From an uncultured Verrucomicrobiae bacterium (GTDB lineage: Bacteria > Verrucomicrobiota > Verrucomicrobiia > Verrucomicrobiales > Akkermansiaceae): a DNA stretch of 41,687 nucleotides. The DNA is taken from positions 1 through 41,687 of the forward strand of contig CALGOH010000144.1 of the NCBI GenBank assembly GCA_937957985.1, read 5' to 3'. The stretch's first letter is position 1, and the number at the start of each line of letters is the position of its first letter. The notes under the pieces are model-generated. The model was not told where the DNA came from. It did no database searches and saw only the letters and a list, made by a program, of their open reading frames with translations. A program made the translations under genes and the position numbers. Of the stretch, positions 8,223 to 15,042 are shown piece after piece.

Positions 8223-8832
8223 CCGGTGGCGCCAGCCACCGTTGGATTTGGAGAGGGGATTCCGCCCCGGAGGGGTGGTGGACCGCCCGTCTTACCAGAG
8301 ATACCGCTCGTCGAATTCCACGCCGCTCCGCTCAAGCAAATCGCGGTATTCGTCCTGAAAGCTCCGTTCGCGATGATGCTCGGCCTGCCGGGCGATGTAC
8401 TCGGCCACCGTGTTCCGCAGCGAGGCGCTTACCGTGAAGGCGCCATAACCTTCCTGCCAACTGAACGTCCGGTCTCCGATCTCCACATGGACCCATCTTG
8501 AGGAAACCGATTTCACGTCCCGCACGAGGTCGGCGAGGCACGCGGTCGCGCGCAGTCCGATAAGAAGATGAACGTGGTCATCGACACCGCCGATGCCTTC
8601 CGGAAATCCGCCGGAGGTTTTGATCACCCCGCCGATGAAGGCGTGAAGTCGATCCCGCCACGGATCGCGGATGATCGGTGCACGGTCTTTCGTCGAGAAT
8701 ACGACATGATAGTGGAGGGAGAGATGGGTGGAGGGCATGGCGATTCCGGCGCTCCTCCGGAGCGCAATCTGCCTCGTATCGCAAACCGGTGGCTGGCGCC
8801 ACCGGCTAATTTCACGGGTCCCTCCGGGACCG
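8198..8832. mobile_element. RAYT unit with inverted REP flanks
   Basis: A REP-associated tyrosine transposase gene (8292-8738) lies between inverted flanks. A perfect 26-base inverted pair occupies 8216-8241 and 8787-8812 (left copy begins AAATTAGCCGGTGGCGCC). Outside it on each side is a short palindrome: GGCCCGGAGGGCC at the left (8199-8211) and GGTCCCTCCGGGACC at the right (8818-8832). Each 26-base arm contains its own hairpin (GGTGGCGCCAGCCACC). The unit sits between thiL and trmL and disrupts their expected overlap. Confidence 0.75.
8292..8738 (-). CDS. REP-associated tyrosine transposase (IS200-like Y1 family)
   Basis: This encodes 148 residues from the ATG at 8738. It begins MPSTHLSLHYHVVFSTKDR, the usual start of Y1 transposases. 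The HUH metal motif is seen as HVHLLIG in GVDDHVHLLIG, and a later segment GYGAFTVS...VAEYIARQAEHH is where RAYT proteins carry their conserved region with the nucleophilic tyrosine. RAYTs nick single-stranded REP hairpins and are thought to spread them. No tnpB is nearby. The inverted REP flanks, and many REP-like palindromes elsewhere in the window, fit an active or recently active RAYT/REP system. Confidence 0.88.
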   Translation of the reverse strand: MPSTHLSLHYHVVFSTKDRAPIIRDPWRDRLHAFIGGVIKTSGGFPEGIGGVDDHVHLLIGLRATACLADLVRDVKSVSSRWVHVEIGDRTFSWQEGYGAFTVSASLRNTVAEYIARQAEHHRERSFQDEYRDLLERSGVEFDERYLW

Positions 8833-8921
8833 GAGATGATCGATGACGCGTGGACCTGGCCTGTCCGACGCTTGCCGACCTCGGTAAATTTTTCATCATC
8901 CGTCCGCATTCCGAAATCGTC

Positions 8922-9389
8922 ATGTTCCACATCGTGCTCGTCGCACCGGAGATTCCGCACAATGCCGGCGCGGCCGGCCGACTCGCGCTGGCGACCGGCT
9001 CGCGGCTGCACCTGGTCAAGCCGCTCGGCTTTTCGCTCGATGACAAGCACGTCCGCCGCACCGGGCTCGATTATTGGCGCGAGGTCGACGTGGTCGTGTG
9101 GGAAAGCCTCGACGAACTCGTGGTGGCCGCCGACCCGGGGTCGCGGTTCTGGTATCTCAGCACCAAGGCGGGCACCGGCCTGTGGGACGCCGACTTCCGT
9201 GCCGGCGATCATCTCGTCTTCGGCTGTGAGTCGCGCGGGCTTCCGGAGGCGATGGTCCGCGAAGCCGGCGCGCGGGGTGTTAGAATCCCCATGAAGGCCG
9301 GCGGAACCCGCAGCCTGAATCTCTCCACCGCCATCGGCATCACGCTCTACGAGGCGATCCGCCGGAGCGGTGGTGGCGGACTCAGCTAA
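8922..9389 (+). CDS. trmL: tRNA (cytidine(34)-2'-O)-methyltransferase
   Basis: This encodes 155 residues, the normal TrmL size, from the ATG at 8922 (MFHIVLVAPEIPHNAG). It is a SPOUT-class enzyme with the expected trefoil-knot motifs: NAGAAGRLAL near the start, FGCESRGLPE, and the C-terminal RSLNLSTAIGITLYE that binds SAM. It methylates the wobble base of tRNA-Leu species. The frame extends upstream to 8850 but that part has no family match. The gene appears intact, but its former place in the thiL operon has been broken by the RAYT unit. It converges with and overlaps dps by 8 bases. Confidence 0.93.
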   Translation: MFHIVLVAPEIPHNAGAAGRLALATGSRLHLVKPLGFSLDDKHVRRTGLDYWREVDVVVWESLDELVVAADPGSRFWYLSTKAGTGLWDADFRAGDHLVFGCESRGLPEAMVREAGARGVRIPMKAGGTRSLNLSTAIGITLYEAIRRSGGGGLS

Positions 9390-9825
9390 GCGAACTCTTC
9401 AGCATCCACAGCGTCTTCTCGTGGACCTGGAGGCGGGCGATGAAGAGGTCCTCGGTTTCGGCATCGCCGGCGTCGCCCGCGGCGTCGCGGCCCTTGGTGG
9501 CGGAGTCGATCAGGATCTGGTGGTAGTCGGCGAGGTGGGCGAGGTAGCCCTGCGAGTCGAGCTTGCGCTCCATCCCGCCGATCTCCGACATCTTGTCGAG
9601 CATCGCCAGCCCGCCGGGCGCGTAGCCGCCGAGGGCGCGGATGCGCTCGGCGATCTCATCAATCGCGGTGAAGAGTTCCTCGTACTGCGTCTGGAAGGCG
9701 GTGTGCAGGCCGAAGAAGTTCGGCCCTTCGACGTTCCAGTGGGCGAGGTGCGTCTGGGCCATCAGCGCGTAGCTGTCGGCGAGAAGCGTTTCCAGATGGC
9801 CGATCACGACTTCGTTGGTCTTCAT
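9382..9825 (-). CDS. dps: Dps-family ferroxidase / DNA-protection protein
   Basis: This encodes 147 residues, a four-helix ferritin-like protein that should form a dodecamer, oxidise and store iron and protect DNA. The Dps ferroxidase-site ligands are all present: His29 in LAHWN, His41 in LHTAF, and Asp56 and Glu60 in AIDEIAE. The conserved W30-N31 and GGYAPGG loop also fit. The N-terminus is short, without a lysine-rich tail, so DNA binding may be weak. The stop region overlaps the end of trmL on the opposite strand. Confidence 0.93.
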   Translation of the reverse strand: MKTNEVVIGHLETLLADSYALMAQTHLAHWNVEGPNFFGLHTAFQTQYEELFTAIDEIAERIRALGGYAPGGLAMLDKMSEIGGMERKLDSQGYLAHLADYHQILIDSATKGRDAAGDAGDAETEDLFIARLQVHEKTLWMLKSSLS

Positions 9826-9981
9826 AACGACCCAGCTTCATGCGGCTGCGGGGTGATGCAAGCCGTCATCGACGGCTGTTGCCAATCCTGAAGGATTCGC
9901 TGCCGGATCAGAACGTCTGGTCGGGAAGCCGGGTTTCAGCCCTGCCAGTTCTCAAGCCGTAGTCCCGGGATGCGGGAAGAC
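9826..9981. repeat. Non-coding gap with small hairpins
   Basis: This gap between the dps start and the rseP stop contains short palindromes, for example AATCCTGAAGGATT near 9886. It may end rseP transcription. I see no gene in it. Confidence 0.35.
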
Positions 9982-11430
9982 TCACCCTCCGTCAGGTTCC
10001 GGGAAAACGATCTTGGGCCGGCGTCCTCCGAAACCGAAGTCGTCGAAGAGATCCTTTGAGGTGACGTAGAGCATGATGCTGAAGAGCAGGAAGACGAAAC
10101 CGAGCTGGAGGACTTCGAGGAACTTCACGTTCACCGGCCGGCGGGCGATCGCCTCCATGGTGGCGATGGTGATGTGGCCGCCATCGAGCACGGGGAATGG
10201 CAGGAGATTGAGCAGTGCGAGGTTGATGTTGATCAACACCATGAAGCCGAGAATGCGGTGGAAGGGATGATCCATCAGAAGGGAGATGTACTGGATCTTG
10301 CCGATACCCACCGGACCGCTGAGGTGCTGGATGCCGATACTCGACTTCGGCGAGGCGACGCTGGTGACCGTGATCCACATGGTGCGCAGGGTATCAACCG
10401 TCTGCTGGATGGGTCCCGGATGCTGCCATTCACGGATGTAGGGGTCGGGCGGGTCGAAGGTGGCACCGATCATGTAGTCCATCGGTTTCGCATCCTTCTT
10501 CGCGTTCTCGTCCACCGGGCGGACGGGGGAGACCGGCAGTTCGAGTGTCTCTCCTCCGCGACCAACGGTGAAGACGATCTCGCGCCCCTCGCTGTTCTGG
10601 ATCGCCTCGATCATCTGGGAGTACTGGACGATCGGTTCGCCATCGACGGCGAGGATCTCGTCTCCCTCCTTGAAGCCGGCGAGGCGGGCGGGGACGTGCT
10701 CCTGATCGGTGATTCCGGTGACCTTGATCGGCCCCTCGGGGGCCATCGGGTAGAGTCCCACTTCGCGGGTCTTTTTCCGTTGCCACCATTTGGTGGGCTC
10801 GATTTCAAACTCGGAGGTAAGGCTGAGAATCTCGCCGGCGCGTTCGATAGTGAAGGGAATGCGGTCGCCCTTGCTCACGACCACGTGCATCACGACGCTG
10901 TCGAGCGGCAGACTCCATGAATTCACCGGGTTTCCATCGACGGAGACGATCCGGTCGCCACGCATGAACCCCGCTTTCTCCGCCGGGCTTCCAGACTGCA
11001 CCCAGCCGACCGTGGTGGTGGGAGCGTAGTCCACCGGCTTGCCGATCTGCCACAGGATCACTGCGGAAACGAAGGCCAGCAGGAACGAGAAGAACGGTCC
11101 GGCGAAGGCGACGATGATCTTGTCGAGCGGGGAGATGGGCGGCAGCGGTTCGGAGGACTCGCGGTTGTCGCCCTCGATGGCTTCCATCGGCGCCATTTGC
11201 GGCAGCGCGACAAAGCCGCCGGCCGGGATCCAGCCGAGCCCGTACTGGACGCCGTTGATGGTCTTGCTCCAGACCGGCTTGCCAAACCAGATCTGGAAGC
11301 GGTCGATCTTGAGCCCCCGCCATTTGGCGGCCCAGAAGTGGCCGAGCTCGTGGACGAAGATGATCAGATTGAAAATCATGATCACCAGGAGGATGAGCAG
11401 GGCGGTGGTGAGCGGTCCGGGGTCGGGCAT
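9982..11430 (-). CDS. rseP: RseP-like site-2 protease (M50)
   Basis: This encodes 482 residues, close to the usual 430-480. The zinc motif HELGH is at 27-31 in the first membrane segment, with a second FAGPFFSFLLAF segment and a C-terminal LLPFPVLDGGH that supplies the aspartate ligand (LDG). Two PDZ domains lie between: GSPAEKAGFMRGDRIVSVDG and LAGFKEGDEILAVDG. RseP cleaves within the inner membrane, in known cases anti-sigma factors and signal peptides. A promoter-like pair lies just upstream (11444-11471). It is not next to dxr or bamA here, unlike in many bacteria. Confidence 0.92.
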   Translation of the reverse strand: MPDPGPLTTALLILLVIMIFNLIIFVHELGHFWAAKWRGLKIDRFQIWFGKPVWSKTINGVQYGLGWIPAGGFVALPQMAPMEAIEGDNRESSEPLPPISPLDKIIVAFAGPFFSFLLAFVSAVILWQIGKPVDYAPTTTVGWVQSGSPAEKAGFMRGDRIVSVDGNPVNSWSLPLDSVVMHVVVSKGDRIPFTIERAGEILSLTSEFEIEPTKWWQRKKTREVGLYPMAPEGPIKVTGITDQEHVPARLAGFKEGDEILAVDGEPIVQYSQMIEAIQNSEGREIVFTVGRGGETLELPVSPVRPVDENAKKDAKPMDYMIGATFDPPDPYIREWQHPGPIQQTVDTLRTMWITVTSVASPKSSIGIQHLSGPVGIGKIQYISLLMDHPFHRILGFMVLININLALLNLLPFPVLDGGHITIATMEAIARRPVNVKFLEVLQLGFVFLLFSIMLYVTSKDLFDDFGFGGRRPKIVFPEPDGG

Positions 11431-11443
11431 GGGAAACGCGCGC

Positions 11444-11471
11444 AGCCTACGGCGGGGTCCCGATGCTTCAA
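11444..11471 (-). promoter_or_regulatory. Candidate promoter of rseP
   Basis: Read on the minus strand, TTGAAG (11466-11471) and TAGGCT (11444-11449) are 16 bases apart. They resemble sigma-70 -35 and -10 elements and end 13 bases before the rseP ATG, giving a very short leader. Sequence inspection only. Confidence 0.45.
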
Positions 11472-11542
11472 GAAGTTAAAGCTTACGGGAACGCGGCAGG
11501 TCGACCGCCCAACAGCATTGACGCGCCCGCTCCGGTTTTCCC

Positions 11543-12676
11543 ATGCTCCGGACCGTGGCGAATCGGATCGACGGTGCGGTGGTGCGCGGGGAGATCGACA
11601 ATACGGTCGAGGGCCGCACCACGGGCTGGATCTGGCTGCTGGGCCGGCCGGAGCCGGTGACGTTGGACCTGGAAGGCGACTGCTGGCGCGACCTGGCCGG
11701 GGCGCGGCTGAAGTTCCGCAATCCCGACGCCACCGGGCACGCGCGGCTCGATGAACGGCAGCGCGGGGTGGTGGGCGACATGACCGCATCGCGCAAATGC
11801 CGGGTGCCGCTGGTGCCGATGGACGAATATCTCGAGGCCCGCGCCGCCGGCGAGCAACCGGAGGAGGTGTGGAAGAACATGCTCTACATCGAGTGGTTCA
11901 GCGAGACGGACGGGCGGGTGGTGATCGAGACGACCGACTTCGAGCTGGAGCTTTCCGACCACGAATGGCGGATGGACGCCGACGCCGAGGAGGCGCAGAA
12001 GCTGGCCAACATGCAGGCGATGCGGGATTTCCTCGCCCGGATGATCGACCGCCGGCCGCCGAAGCCGGACCGGCCCGACGACGTCGAGGACGACGAGTTC
12101 GAATGGGAGAAGCGCCTCAAGGAGAGCGACCGCCTGACCGACGCCTACCAGGAGGTGCTGGAGAAATACATGCACGACCCGGACGCCGAGCGGAAGGAGG
12201 CCTTCGTGATGGGGTGGGACGGCCTGCTTGAGGCGATGGCGGAACGCAAGGAGCGGAAGGATGAGGAGGACGATGAAGACGAACCGGTCTGGGTCGATGA
12301 CCTCGAGGAGTTCGACCTCGGCGAGGAGGGGGAGGAGCACCCGCTGATCGAGGAGGCGGAGGAGCTGGCGGTGCGTGCTTTCACCACGCTCGACCGCGAG
12401 AGCGAGGAGGCGGCCCAGCTCGCCAGCCTGATCGGCCAGGTCGCGGCCAAGCTGGCCGGCGCGCTGTGCGGCGACTACGAGCGGGAGATCGGCTTCGTGC
12501 TGGCGCTGCTGAAGCGCTGCCTGAGCCTGCAGAACGAGGCGCTCGCGGCCTTCACGACGCTGCTCGAGCGGACCGAGTCCGAGGACGAGCGGCGGAAGAT
12601 CGAGGCCCTGCGCGACGATTTCCACCAACTGCGGGGCAAGACCTCGGAAATGCGGCGCGAGCTGCGCGGACCGTAG
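11543..12676 (+). CDS. Acidic protein of unknown function
   Basis: This encodes 377 residues from the ATG at 11543. There is no signal peptide or membrane segment. The first 120 residues look globular (GWIWLLGRPEPVTLDLEGDCWRD), and the middle is extremely acidic with runs such as DEEDDEDEPVWVDDLEEFD. The C-terminal 120 residues are helical (AAQLASLIGQVAAKLAGALCGDYEREIGFVLALLKRCL). I do not recognise a family. It is a single gene, divergent from rseP across a 112-base gap, and its stop reads GTAG followed by an AGTGG repeat-like sequence. Confidence 0.8.
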   Translation: MLRTVANRIDGAVVRGEIDNTVEGRTTGWIWLLGRPEPVTLDLEGDCWRDLAGARLKFRNPDATGHARLDERQRGVVGDMTASRKCRVPLVPMDEYLEARAAGEQPEEVWKNMLYIEWFSETDGRVVIETTDFELELSDHEWRMDADAEEAQKLANMQAMRDFLARMIDRRPPKPDRPDDVEDDEFEWEKRLKESDRLTDAYQEVLEKYMHDPDAERKEAFVMGWDGLLEAMAERKERKDEEDDEDEPVWVDDLEEFDLGEEGEEHPLIEEAEELAVRAFTTLDRESEEAAQLASLIGQVAAKLAGALCGDYEREIGFVLALLKRCLSLQNEALAAFTTLLERTESEDERRKIEALRDDFHQLRGKTSEMRRELRGP

Positions 12677-12912
12677 AGTGGGGCTGGCACCTGGTGTTTC
12701 CCCGGGGCGATCAAGTCAGGGAGAGAATCAGGCGGAGCGTCGGGAGTCGGGGAGCATGATGGACTTGATGGACAGGATGAATGGAATCCTTCTCCCGGGT
12801 TTCGGCATCTCGCCGGGATCCGGGGTCCCCTGGAGCTATAGATTTCAAATCTCATCATGTTCATTCTTTGAATCCTCTTCATCAAGCAACCCATTCCTCC
12901 CTGACTTGATTC
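12677..12912. repeat. Inverted-repeat element (MITE-like)
   Basis: This gap of about 300 bases between two genes holds no gene. Its ends are inverted copies: ATCAAGTCAGGGAG (12710-12723) and CTCCCTGACTTGAT (12897-12910). Inner arms are also partly complementary, with GATGGACTTGATGGACAGGATGAAT near 12761 against a TTCATTCTT/CTTCATCAAG region near 12858-12890. The left start directly follows the TAG stop of the acidic-protein gene. The layout suggests a small non-autonomous repeat. Confidence 0.5.
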
Positions 12913-12985
12913 CCTGAGCGGTTACTTAAGATACCCGAATAATTCCGGGTTGATTTGGGCGGGAGTGGTGGTAGGAACTCAGGTC

Positions 12986-13162
12986 ATGAAGACTTTCGCG
13001 ATCGCTGCCTTGCTGGTGATGGGCCTGAGTTCGTGCAACACGATGATCGGCATCGGCCGGGACTTCCGCTTGCTCGGTCAGGGACTGGAGCACTCCGCCC
13101 ACGGCCGGAGTTTCGACGGCAGTGAGCGACAGCAGACGGACGAGGCGCTGCCGACCTACTGA
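12986..13162 (+). CDS. Entericidin-like small lipoprotein
   Basis: This encodes 58 residues. A lipoprotein signal ends in lipobox LSSC at Cys17, followed by NTMIGIGRDFRLLGQGLEHSA, the pattern of the EcnA/EcnB entericidin family (CNT...G.D...G......A). Entericidins are tiny membrane lipoproteins linked to a bacteriolytic antidote/toxin pair in enterobacteria, but most relatives are single genes of unclear role, as here. The start is the ATG at 12986, with AGGAACTCAGG just upstream as a possible ribosome binding site. The tail is polar and longer than in typical entericidins. It converges with the sulfatase gene, their ends one base apart. Confidence 0.75.
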   Translation: MKTFAIAALLVMGLSSCNTMIGIGRDFRLLGQGLEHSAHGRSFDGSERQQTDEALPTY

Positions 13163-13163
13163 T

Positions 13164-14603
13164 TCAGCGGCTGCGCTCGATCGAGTCCATTGGCCTGCCT
13201 TCCCACAGCCAGACGCCGTCCTTTTTCTCCAGGGTGCGGCCGTCCGATCCCGGGACCAGGGGGTGGTCGTTCTCCGGCAGGAAGGCAGCGAGGCGTTTGA
13301 TGGTTTCGGCCTGCCCGGCCTGGTCGGCGAGATTGTGCCACTCGTGGGGATCCTCGTTGCGGTCGTAGAGTTCCTCGGAGCCGTCGGCGTAGCGGATGTA
13401 GCGCCAGCGGGTGTCGCAGACGGAATGGTTGCCGGGGTTGTGGGTGGTGATCGCCGGGCGGCGGGGTTCGTCGGGATTCTCCAACTGGGGTCGCAGTGAA
13501 AGACCCTCGAGACCATCGACCGGTTCGAGTCCGGCGAGGTCGAGCAGGGTCGGGTAGATGTCGAGCAGTTCGGCCGGTTGGCCACAGCGCTGTCGGGCGG
13601 GCAGGTGCTTTCCGGCGATGATCAGCGGCACGCGGGTCGAGCGCTGCCAGAGCGTGTTCTTGCCGCTGATGTCCTTCTCGCCGAGGTGCCAGCCGTGGTC
13701 GGAAAAGAGGACGACGACGGTGTTGTCCGCCGCAGGGGAGTCGCGGAGGGCATCGAGCACCCGGCCGACCTGCGAATCGACGAAGGAGACCGAGGCGAGA
13801 TACGAGCGGACCAGCGGACGCCATTGTCCGGCCTCGCGCAGCCACCTGAGGCGCGGCTCGGGCAGCCGCCAGTTCAGGTACCAGGCGAACTCGGGGACGT
13901 CGTCGCGGTCGCCCTCGAGCAACTCGGGCATCTGCAGCCGGTCGTCCGGATAGAGATCGAACCATTTCTGCGACGCGAAGCAGGGGACGTGCGGACGGCC
14001 GAAGCCGACGCCGAGGAAGAACGGCTTGTCGTGGTCCCGGCCGAGGAAATCCACCGCCCAGCTCGCGATCTCCCAGTCGTTCTGCTGCTCGTCCTTTTCC
14101 GGGAACACGCCCCAGTCGACGAGGCGGTGGTTTTCCGGTGTCTGGACGAACTTCTCTTTCGGCAGCGGGCCGAAGTTGCAGGGCGGGCCGTATTCGTCGA
14201 ACTCGGCGGCGCGGTCCTTCTTCGGAGGAAAGGTGTGGTAGATCTTGCCGGTGAGCGCGGTGGCGTAGCCGGCCCGGTGGAAGGCCTGCGGCAGCGAGAC
14301 GAGCCCGCGCAGTTCGGGCACCGAGCGGAACCACGGCGCGAGGCCGTAGACGCCGGTGGTGGTCGGCCGCCGCCCGGTCATCAGCGAGGTCCGCGAGGGA
14401 TTGCACACCGGTGCCTGGCAGTGGGCGTTGGTGAAGAGCGTGCCGCTGGCGGCGAGCTGATCGAGGTGCGGCGTCTTGACCTGCGGATGGCCGCCGAGGC
14501 AGCCGATCCAGTCGTTGAGGTCATCGACGCCGATGAGCAGCACGTTGGGTTTCGCCGCGATCGCGGGCACGGCGAGCAACAGGGAGGCAAGCAGGGCCTT
14601 CAT
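13164..14603 (-). CDS. Secreted Cys-type sulfatase (iduronate-2-sulfatase-like)
   Basis: This encodes 479 residues with a signal peptide (MKALLASLLLAVPAIAA). PNVLLIGVDDLNDWIG supplies the paired metal-binding aspartates (27-28). The catalytic motif C-x-P-x-R is CNPSR at 67-71, where Cys67 must be oxidised to formylglycine. Downstream DHGWHLGEKD supplies further metal ligands. The LNDWIG and GGHPQ pattern is closest to iduronate-2-sulfatase-type enzymes (family S1). It should remove sulfate esters from polysaccharides outside the cytoplasm. The start lies 3 bases after the stop of the small gene upstream, so both are probably one transcript. No maturation enzyme is in the window. Confidence 0.92.
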   Translation of the reverse strand: MKALLASLLLAVPAIAAKPNVLLIGVDDLNDWIGCLGGHPQVKTPHLDQLAASGTLFTNAHCQAPVCNPSRTSLMTGRRPTTTGVYGLAPWFRSVPELRGLVSLPQAFHRAGYATALTGKIYHTFPPKKDRAAEFDEYGPPCNFGPLPKEKFVQTPENHRLVDWGVFPEKDEQQNDWEIASWAVDFLGRDHDKPFFLGVGFGRPHVPCFASQKWFDLYPDDRLQMPELLEGDRDDVPEFAWYLNWRLPEPRLRWLREAGQWRPLVRSYLASVSFVDSQVGRVLDALRDSPAADNTVVVLFSDHGWHLGEKDISGKNTLWQRSTRVPLIIAGKHLPARQRCGQPAELLDIYPTLLDLAGLEPVDGLEGLSLRPQLENPDEPRRPAITTHNPGNHSVCDTRWRYIRYADGSEELYDRNEDPHEWHNLADQAGQAETIKRLAAFLPENDHPLVPGSDGRTLEKKDGVWLWEGRPMDSIERSR

Positions 14604-14606
14604 CGA

Positions 14607-14903
14607 TCAGGAAACCAGGTCGCGGGCGATGTCGAACCACTCCTGCTCGAGGGACTCACCCTGTCGCGTGGCGGGTTTTCCGGCCCGGGAGTACCAGTAG
14701 CAGGCGTTGCCGTAGTCGCCCTCCTCGCGGTGCAGCCAGGCGTGGATCCAGGCACCGTCGGGATCGGGCAGGTCCTGGCAGAGGTCGTGGGCCTCGGTCC
14801 AGCGGCCGGCCTTGGCCAGCCAGAGGGTGCGTTCGGTAAGGGTCAGGCCCGCGGGCGGCTGGGCTTCGGTGGCGGCGGATCGGGCGATGGCGTCGGCATC
14901 CAT
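14607..14903 (-). CDS. Small helical protein of unknown function
   Basis: This encodes 98 residues from the ATG at 14903 (MDADAIARSAATEAQ). The open frame extends farther upstream, but that part overlaps the promoter side of the divergent macroglobulin gene. The core RTLWLAKAGRWTEAHDLCQDLPDPDGAWIHAWLHREEGDYGNACYWYSRAG has a TPR-like helical layout and belongs to a widespread small family that I recognise by pattern but for which I know no function. It ends 3 bases before the sulfatase start, so cotranscription is likely. Confidence 0.75.
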   Translation of the reverse strand: MDADAIARSAATEAQPPAGLTLTERTLWLAKAGRWTEAHDLCQDLPDPDGAWIHAWLHREEGDYGNACYWYSRAGKPATRQGESLEQEWFDIARDLVS

Positions 14904-15022
14904 GACCCAAGGGGAGCGGAAACGGCCGACCGGATCAAAAAGTTTCGCCGGGCGGGCCGAAGCGCCCTTTTGGGTCATGCAAAGAAAGTTCGACACATCC
15001 TTCCCTGGGCGACGCATTTGTA

Positions 15023-15028
15023 TAGATT
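15023..15028 (+). promoter_or_regulatory. Candidate -10 element of the macroglobulin gene
   Basis: TAGATT lies 14 bases before the ATG at 15043. The same TAGATT lies 10 bases before the pbpC ATG. No convincing -35 hexamer is visible at 16-18 bases upstream. Confidence 0.3.
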
Positions 15029-15042
15029 GGATTCGTATCGCC

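Noticed and set aside
8292..8738. Complete IS200/IS605 element
   Set aside because: There is no tnpB, the gene is of the REP-associated type, and the flanks are inverted REP arms, not the subterminal hairpins of an IS200 element.
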